Below, piece by piece: positions 6,556-10,073 of a DNA stretch of 10,073 nt; within the stretch, counting starts at the first letter, position 1; each line of letters opens with the position of its first letter. The notes beneath the pieces were generated by a model that was not told where the DNA came from, ran no database searches, and worked only from the letters and a program-made list of their open reading frames with translations. The translations under genes and the position numbers were made by a program. Source of the stretch: Nitriliruptorales bacterium (lineage in GTDB: Bacteria; Actinomycetota; Nitriliruptoria; Euzebyales; Egibacteraceae); assembly GCA_007119305.1 (NCBI GenBank), contig SKPY01000508.1, positions 1 to 10,073 on the forward strand. Reading direction: 5' to 3'.

Positions 6556-7101
6556 TCACGGCTGCGCCTCCGTGGCCTGGTGAGCTGGGACACCCGGGTG
6601 CATCGGCTCGTGCCACTCGTCCGGGCGGTACATGCCACGCCCGTGGGGGACCGAGCGGTGGCAGTCGTAGCAGTTGTCCTTGGCGTCGTGCGCGATCTTC
6701 GCGAGGCTCGGCGCGTGGCAGCGCATGCAGTTCTCGTTGACGACCTCGGCCGACGTCGAGGTCGCGTGGAGCACGTCGGGGATCTCACCGCGGCCGATGG
6801 TGTTCATGTAGATGTGGCCCGCGCCGGCCTGCGCCTTGAAGCTCATCTTCACAAGCCACGGCTCAGCGGGGGCGTGGCAGTCGTTGCAGTCGAGCAGCGC
6901 GTGGTTGGACTCGGTGAACGAGCCGAAGGCGGTGTCCATGATGTGGCAGCCCGAGCAGAACTCGGGCGCATCCGTGGCTTCGAGCGCGGCTGCCCCGATC
7001 CCGCCCAGGATCACGCCGGCCACCACCCCGCCCATGGTGAACAGGACGATCTGCCCCTTGATCGTCCGCAGTCGCTCGCGCAGGCGGCGCTTGTCAGCCA
7101 C
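6556..7101 (-). CDS. nrfH: Cytochrome c nitrite reductase small subunit NrfH (NapC/NirT family tetraheme)
   Basis: Membrane-anchored tetraheme quinol dehydrogenase that passes electrons from menaquinol to NrfA. 181 residues: a basic cytoplasmic N-terminus, one membrane helix (about 18-40, IVLFTMGGVVAGVILGGIGAAAL), then an extracytoplasmic domain with four heme sites CSGCH (49-53), CNDCH (72-76), CMRCH (125-129) and CYDCH (144-148). The first site is CSGCHIM, i.e. CXXCHXM, the form in which the methionine (M55) serves as heme ligand at the quinol site of Desulfovibrio NrfH. The start is GTG 7101, preceded by GGGGTGAT (7114-7107), which pairs with the 3' end of 16S rRNA, at 5 bases spacing. The nrfH-nrfA order is that of the NrfHA type, as opposed to the NrfABCD type of enterobacteria. 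A separate promoter in the 252-base gap upstream is likely. Confidence 0.96.
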   Translation of the reverse strand: MADKRRLRERLRTIKGQIVLFTMGGVVAGVILGGIGAAALEATDAPEFCSGCHIMDTAFGSFTESNHALLDCNDCHAPAEPWLVKMSFKAQAGAGHIYMNTIGRGEIPDVLHATSTSAEVVNENCMRCHAPSLAKIAHDAKDNCYDCHRSVPHGRGMYRPDEWHEPMHPGVPAHQATEAQP

Positions 7102-7134
7102 CCGGTATCACCCCAAGCCAGACGGTCCCGATGC

Positions 7135-7171
7135 AGTCAGACAACTCCGACAAATCCGATCGCATCTGACT
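7135..7171. repeat. Inverted repeat in the nrfH leader
   Basis: AGTCAGA (7135-7141) and TCTGACT (7165-7171) are perfect 7-base inverted repeats with a 23-base spacer, ending 34 bases before the nrfH start. The half-sites are three helical turns apart centre to centre, so this could be an operator for a dimeric or looping regulator, or the base of an RNA hairpin. No known FNR/CRP-type consensus is recognisable. It may be chance. Confidence 0.3.
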
Positions 7172-7218
7172 CGTTGCCACACACGCATCCGACGATTCAT
7201 CGACCGTCACAAGCAGCG

Positions 7219-7224
7219 ACGATA
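7219..7224 (-). promoter_or_regulatory. Candidate -10 element for nrfHA
   Basis: On the - strand this reads TATCGT, which fits TANNNT, lies in the least G+C-rich stretch of the window and downstream of the hairpin that may end the thioredoxin transcript. It would give a leader of about 110 bases containing the 7135-7171 inverted repeat. No good -35 is seen. Motif-based only. Confidence 0.25.
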
Positions 7225-7247
7225 CGGAGGTTGTTCAGGCGGAGAGA

Positions 7248-7263
7248 AGGGTCTTTCGACCCT
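7248..7263 (-). terminator. Hairpin with GAAA tetraloop downstream of the thioredoxin gene
   Basis: On the - strand, AGGGTC-GAAA-GACCCT forms a perfect 6-base-pair stem with a stable GAAA loop, followed by the pyrimidine run TTCTCTCC. It is about 90 bases past the thioredoxin stop codon and upstream of the nrfH promoter candidate, a position fitting a weak or partial terminator that separates the two units. The rest of 7264-7353 shows no gene. Confidence 0.4.
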
Positions 7264-7353
7264 GTCGTCAGCCCCCAATGGTCCAAGCGCGATGGTGGGC
7301 CCCGGCGCTGTCGCTGGGGGTGGCTCGCCGTGAGGGCCGGCCCGGTCTGAGGG

Positions 7354-7938
7354 TCATTCCGCGGTGAGGGCGAGCTTGAGCTCGACGTCGTACTCGGGCA
7401 GGGGCCCGAACCACTTGGCTGCGATGGTGCCGTCGGCGTCGATCAGGAAGGTCTCCGGGACGCCGGTGACCGTGTAGGCCGCGGACGCGTCGCTGCCGCT
7501 GTCGAACAGGCTCGGGTAGGGGTGGCCGTGCTCCGCTGCGACCGCGACGGCAGCTGCATGCCGGTCGTCGATCACGACGCCCGCGACACGCACGCCGCGG
7601 TCGGCCCAGTCCTCCGAGAGGCGGTCGAGCAGGGGCATGTTGGAGGTGCAGGTTGCGCACCACGAGGCCCAGAAGGTGAGCAGCAGCGGGCCGTCGGACA
7701 GCTCCGAGATGCGGACCTCCTCGCCTTCGAGGGTCGGCAGCTGCAGGTCGGGCGCGGGCGCGCCGACGGGGTTGCGCGGCAGGCCCCCGCCGGACAGCTG
7801 CGCCCCGACGAGCACCACCCCCAGCACCGCGGTGACGAGCAGGATCGCGCCCCCCATGAGCAACGCGCCCCACCGCGGGCGCGAGGCGTCGCAGGTCTGC
7901 GCCTCATGAGGGGACTGCTGGGTCGCATGCGTGTTCAT
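7354..7938 (-). CDS. Membrane-anchored thioredoxin-like protein, TlpA/ResA/CcmG type
   Basis: Extracytoplasmic thiol-disulfide oxidoreductase, 194 residues. One membrane anchor at about 24-47 (GALLMGGAILLVTAVLGVVLVGAQ) is followed by a thioredoxin domain: VGAPAPDLQLPTLEGEEV (58-75), the redox motif WCATC (C94, C97 within FWASWCATC), and the cis-proline segment GVPETFLID (P161). In this family the cysteines reduce the CXXC motifs of apocytochromes c before heme attachment. Its position, between nrfHA and the diverging ccmEAB genes, supports a CcmG/ResA role; the motif alone cannot separate CcmG from general TlpA proteins. Start ATG 7938 has GAAGG seven bases upstream (7950-7946); a GTG at 7992 in frame would add 18 residues over a palindromic region and is less likely. 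A stray N-terminal cysteine C16 precedes the anchor and would be cytoplasmic. Confidence 0.92.
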   Translation of the reverse strand: MNTHATQQSPHEAQTCDASRPRWGALLMGGAILLVTAVLGVVLVGAQLSGGGLPRNPVGAPAPDLQLPTLEGEEVRISELSDGPLLLTFWASWCATCTSNMPLLDRLSEDWADRGVRVAGVVIDDRHAAAVAVAAEHGHPYPSLFDSGSDASAAYTVTGVPETFLIDADGTIAAKWFGPLPEYDVELKLALTAE

Positions 7939-7963
7939 CTCACGGCCTTCGGTCACCGTGTCG

Positions 7964-7980
7964 ACCAGCGGGGCGCTGGT
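7964..7980. repeat. Palindrome upstream of the thioredoxin gene
   Basis: ACCAGCG-GGG-CGCTGGT is a perfect 17-base inverted repeat 26 bases before the ATG at 7938. It could be an operator or a leader hairpin of the - strand transcript. No regulator family is recognisable from it. Confidence 0.35.
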
Positions 7981-8040
7981 GGCCTCGAGCACACCGTTCC
8001 ACGGGCCGCTCCACCGCGCGCGGGTCTTCGGTCCCGAGCG

Positions 8041-8079
8041 GCGCGGACCACATGGCCCTACGGGCTGGTCCGGGAGCGC
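8041..8079. promoter_or_regulatory. Structured element in the thioredoxin/ccmE divergent region
   Basis: GGACCA (8045-8050, extendable by C8044) pairs with TGGTCC (8066-8071, extendable by G8072); inside, GCCC (8055-8058) pairs with GGGC (8062-8065) around a TAC loop, with the unpaired CATG at 8051-8054 on one side. Outer GCGC copies (8041-8044, 8076-8079) can add to it. The result is a bulged hairpin that could be a regulatory RNA structure or operator for ccmE expression. Function is inferred from symmetry only. Confidence 0.3.
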
Positions 8080-8107
8080 GGCACCCTCTAGGAAAGCCCC
8101 AGCGATG

Positions 8108-8126
8108 CGACCTACAGGGGTCGGAG
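8108..8126 (+). promoter_or_regulatory. ccmE ribosome binding site with adjoining inverted repeat
   Basis: CGACC (8108-8112) and GGTCG (8119-8123) are inverted repeats whose right arm runs into the GGAG ribosome binding site of ccmE (8123-8126), nine bases before its ATG. If the stem forms it could partly mask the site. Short and possibly coincidental. Confidence 0.25.
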
Positions 8127-8135
8127 ATATCGCAG

Positions 8136-8582
8136 ATGACGCCGGACCTCACCGAGGGCTCCGAACTCGCCGACGACTTGCGTCACCGGCCATCCCGCCT
8201 GCCCCTGCTGGGCCTGGCCCTGCTGGCGGTCGGCGCCCTCGCCTGGCTGGCCGTGGACGCCTTCCAGGAGTCGGTCGTGTACTACCTCACCCCTACTGAG
8301 GTCGAGGCGGAATCCAGCGAGGGCCGCTTCCGCCTTGCGGGCCTCGTGGTCGACGACAGCTTGCACCGCGACGCCGCGGGCACCCTGCACTTCGAGGTGA
8401 CCGACGGCGACGCGACCGTCGCGGTGCGCTTCGACGGCCGCGTCCCCGACTCGCTCGAAGGGGGGGCCGAAGCGGTCGCCGAAGGGCGCATCGGTCCCGA
8501 CGGGGTGTTCGAGGCCGACACCGTGCTCACCCGCTGCGCCTCGAAGTTCGAAGCGGAGCTCGAGTCGGAGCACACGCGATGA
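8136..8582 (+). CDS. ccmE: Cytochrome c-type biogenesis protein CcmE, heme chaperone, cysteine-type variant
   Basis: CcmE takes heme from CcmC, binds it covalently and delivers it to the heme lyase on the outer face of the membrane. 148 residues: one N-terminal membrane helix (about 22-42) followed by the OB-fold beta-barrel, with the family blocks VVYYLTPTEV (47-56), GRFRLAGLVVDDSLHRD (63-79), VAVRFDGRVPD (95-105) and AVAEGRIGPDGVFEADTVL (113-131). The heme-binding site normally reads HXXXY; here it is CASKF, with C134 in place of histidine and F138 in place of tyrosine. Cysteine-type CcmE (CXXXY) is known from archaea and Desulfovibrio; the phenylalanine is unusual to my knowledge. ATG 8136 is preferred (GGAG at 8123-8126) over an in-frame ATG at 8052. 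The stop overlaps ccmA (ATGA), so the genes are coupled. Confidence 0.92.
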   Translation: MTPDLTEGSELADDLRHRPSRLPLLGLALLAVGALAWLAVDAFQESVVYYLTPTEVEAESSEGRFRLAGLVVDDSLHRDAAGTLHFEVTDGDATVAVRFDGRVPDSLEGGAEAVAEGRIGPDGVFEADTVLTRCASKFEAELESEHTR

Positions 8583-9340
8583 GCCGCGTGCCCGCCGACG
8601 TCGTGCTGCGAGGGGTTACCCGCACCTACGGCCCGCTGATCGCCCTCGACGGCATCGACCTGGCGCTGCCCGCCGGCTCCGCCGTCGCGCTCATGGGCGC
8701 CAACGGGGCGGGCAAGACCACCTTGCTGCGGGTCGTCGCAGGCCTGACCGCGCCCACCACCGGCACGGTCACGATCGCCGGGGTGGACCGGCGGGAGGCC
8801 GGCGGCGGGCTGCGTGCGCTGCTCGGCTACGTGGGCCACGAGAGCATGCTGTACGGCGACCTGACGGTACGGGAGAACCTGGCCTTCCACGCCGGCCTGC
8901 ACGGGCTGGACCGCGACGCCGTGGTGCGGGCGGCAGCGCGCTTCGACATCACCCACGCCCTCGACCGCCCGGCACGGGAGCTGTCGCGAGGCAACACGCA
9001 GCGCGCCGCCCTGGCACGGGCGCTGCTCCACGACCCGGCGGTGGTGCTGCTCGACGAGCCGTTCACGGGACTGGACCTGGCCAGCAGCGAGCGTCTGGCA
9101 GCGATCCTCAGGCAACTCCACGAACAGGGGCACACCCTGGTGCTGACGGTGCACGCTGCCGTGCACGCCTGCCTGGCGGAGCGCCTGCTGGTGCTCGACC
9201 GTGGCCGGGTCGTCGTGGACGCGGTGCCAGACAACCGTGCCCGCGTCGAGACGCTGCTGCGCCGAGCCGCGGTGACCACTGGCGGTCAGGTGCCCACCGA
9301 GGACCGCAGTGGCGACCTGCCCGCCGAGGCGGCGACATGA
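8579..9340 (+). CDS. ccmA: ABC transporter ATP-binding protein CcmA (heme exporter / holo-CcmE release)
   Basis: ATPase of the CcmAB(CD) complex; ATP hydrolysis releases heme-loaded CcmE. 253 residues, cytoplasmic. Walker A GANGAGKTT (40-48), Q-loop region YVGHESMLYGDLTVRENL (84-101), in which the GH-E resembles the GHQ of CcmA proteins rather than the PQ of most ABC ATPases, signature LSRGNTQR (135-142, in place of LSGGQ), Walker B VVLLDEPFTGLD (155-166) and switch H192 (LVLTVHA). It starts within the end of ccmE (ATGA, 4-base overlap) and ends within the start of ccmB, so all three are coupled. The C-terminus beyond about residue 228 is an extra polar tail, making the protein longer than E. 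coli CcmA (about 207). By domain alone it could be any exporter ATPase; the neighbours decide the call. Confidence 0.92.
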   Translation: MSRVPADVVLRGVTRTYGPLIALDGIDLALPAGSAVALMGANGAGKTTLLRVVAGLTAPTTGTVTIAGVDRREAGGGLRALLGYVGHESMLYGDLTVRENLAFHAGLHGLDRDAVVRAAARFDITHALDRPARELSRGNTQRAALARALLHDPAVVLLDEPFTGLDLASSERLAAILRQLHEQGHTLVLTVHAAVHACLAERLLVLDRGRVVVDAVPDNRARVETLLRRAAVTTGGQVPTEDRSGDLPAEAAT

Positions 9341-10014
9341 GTGCACTGCGTGACGCAGGGCGCATCGCCGCCAAGGACCTGCGCATCGAGCTGCGCACCC
9401 GCGACATCCTGACGGCGATGGGGCTGTTCGCCCTGCTCATCGTCGTCGTCGCCAGCTTCTCCTTCCCCACCGCCAGCGAGCACCGCGAGCAGATCGCGGC
9501 CGGGCTGCTGTGGATGGCCTTCCTGTTCGCCGTGCTGTTGGGGATCGGACGCTCGCTCGCGATCGAGCACGAGCACGCCTGCATGGATGCGTTGGTGGTC
9601 AGCCCCGTCCCGCGGGAGAGCATCTACCTCGGCAAGGTGCTGTCCAACCTCGCCTTCGTCGGGGCCGCGCAGCTGCTGCTGCTGCCGCTGTCGATCGTGC
9701 TGCTGCAGCTCGAGCCCGGCCGCGGGATCGCGCTGCTGCTGCTGACCGTCGTGCTGGCCACCCTCGCCCTGGTGGGGATCACCACCCTGCTGTCCGCGAT
9801 GGCGGTCCACACCCGGACCCGTGAGGCGATCCTGCCGCTGCTGGTGATCCCCGTGGCGATCCCCGTGCTGATCGCCGCCGTGCAGGCCACACGGATCGCC
9901 CTGTCCGGCGGCGCCATCAGTGCGGCCCTGCCCTGGCTGCTGCTGCTCACGGCGGCGGCCGCCTTGTTCCTGCTGCTGGGCCTGGCGACCTTCCGCCACG
10001 TCCTGGAGGAGTAG
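9337..10014 (+). CDS. ccmB: Cytochrome c biogenesis membrane protein CcmB
   Basis: Membrane partner of CcmA in the System I heme-handling complex. 225 residues, the normal length, with six predicted membrane helices at about 26-43, 53-72, 103-125, 130-153, 164-186 and 197-219. The N-terminus (AAKDLRIELRTRDILTAMGLFALL) and the loop after helix 2 (SLAIEHEHACMDALVVSPVPRESIYLGK, shown by positions 73-100) match the CcmB pattern in which a short cytoplasmic loop ends in SPVPR-x-x-IYLGK. Its ATG overlaps the ccmA stop by four bases. The Leu-rich helices are encoded almost wholly by CTG codons, giving CTG runs in the DNA that are not repeats of their own. GGAGGAG at its 3' end (10005-10011) is the ribosome binding site for the next gene. 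Confidence 0.93.
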   Translation: MSALRDAGRIAAKDLRIELRTRDILTAMGLFALLIVVVASFSFPTASEHREQIAAGLLWMAFLFAVLLGIGRSLAIEHEHACMDALVVSPVPRESIYLGKVLSNLAFVGAAQLLLLPLSIVLLQLEPGRGIALLLLTVVLATLALVGITTLLSAMAVHTRTREAILPLLVIPVAIPVLIAAVQATRIALSGGAISAALPWLLLLTAAAALFLLLGLATFRHVLEE

Positions 10015-10017
10015 ACG

Positions 10018-10073
10018 ATGTCCACGACCGACTCCCCGCGCGAGGCGGCTGACGCTCCCGTCCCCGCCACGCA
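10018..10073 (+). CDS. 5' end of the next ccm-cluster gene (ccmC expected), cut by window end
   Basis: An ATG at 10018, six bases after GGAGGAG (10005-10011) and three bases after the ccmB stop, opens a frame of 18 complete codons (MSTTDSPREAADAPVPAT) to the window edge. This is a polar, probably cytoplasmic N-terminal tail with no family signature. Gene order in System I clusters makes ccmC, the heme-handling membrane protein, the likely product, but the visible residues neither support nor exclude that. Confidence 0.5.
   Translation, partial: MSTTDSPREAADAPVPAT

Noticed and set aside
5010..6740. Long (576-codon) + strand open frame opposite nrfA
   Set aside because: It is antisense to a gene with five intact heme motifs; the translation has no recognisable domain and is Val/Leu/Gly/Arg-rich as expected for the reverse strand of high-GC coding DNA.
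9661..9760. CTG/CTGCTG-rich runs resembling a trinucleotide repeat
   Set aside because: They are leucine codons of CcmB membrane helices, interrupted and in frame, so codon bias and hydrophobic composition explain them.
1..10073. Mobile elements, CRISPR arrays, tRNA/rRNA genes, toxin-antitoxin pairs, defence systems
   Set aside because: I saw no transposase or integrase motifs, no regularly spaced repeats, no cloverleaf-like tract, and the small coupled pair HVA1-DUF3140 does not resemble a toxin-antitoxin family.

Overview
The window is strongly G+C-rich, tightly packed, and uses GAGGAGG-type ribosome binding sites with several GTG starts. Together with the gene families present, this suggests a high-GC actinobacterium. 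The combination of ammonifying nitrite reductase and a System I (Ccm) cytochrome c maturation cluster, rather than the System II common in well-known actinobacteria, makes me lean towards a deep-branching lineage (Nitriliruptoria/Euzebyales-like). This placement is inference only and is not proven by any marker in the window.

Left half (1-5013, all on +): the 3' part of a Ku gene for non-homologous end joining; a two-gene oxidoreductase unit (YghZ/MgrA-type aldo/keto reductase, then a Gfo/Idh/MocA dehydrogenase 20 bases downstream); an iron-sulfur PhrB-type photolyase; and a translationally coupled pair of small conserved proteins, HVA1/DUF2945 and DUF3140. Ku and the photolyase are both DNA-repair proteins, so this half reads as a loose genome-maintenance/stress neighbourhood.

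Right half (5097-10073): a c-type cytochrome module. On the - strand, a TlpA/CcmG-like membrane-anchored thioredoxin (7354-7938) is followed by nrfH and nrfA, the tetraheme quinol dehydrogenase and the pentaheme ammonia-forming nitrite reductase. On the + strand, diverging from the thioredoxin gene, lie ccmE, ccmA and ccmB with ATGA overlaps, then the first 18 codons of another gene (position fits ccmC). The logic is coherent: CcmABE (plus genes beyond the window) make and load heme, the thioredoxin can keep CXXC cysteines reduced, and NrfHA are nine-heme clients that pass electrons from the quinol pool to nitrite.

The most notable single observation is that CcmE lacks the usual heme-binding histidine. 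Its conserved site reads Cys-Ala-Ser-Lys-Phe, so it is a cysteine-type CcmE in which even the usual tyrosine is replaced by phenylalanine. It sits beside an NrfA whose catalytic heme uses CXXCK, a site that needs a dedicated lyase in enterobacteria. I found no mobile element, CRISPR array, tRNA or rRNA. I see no wholly unknown system; the variant Ccm/Nrf module and the paired HVA1-DUF3140 genes are the best candidates for follow-up.
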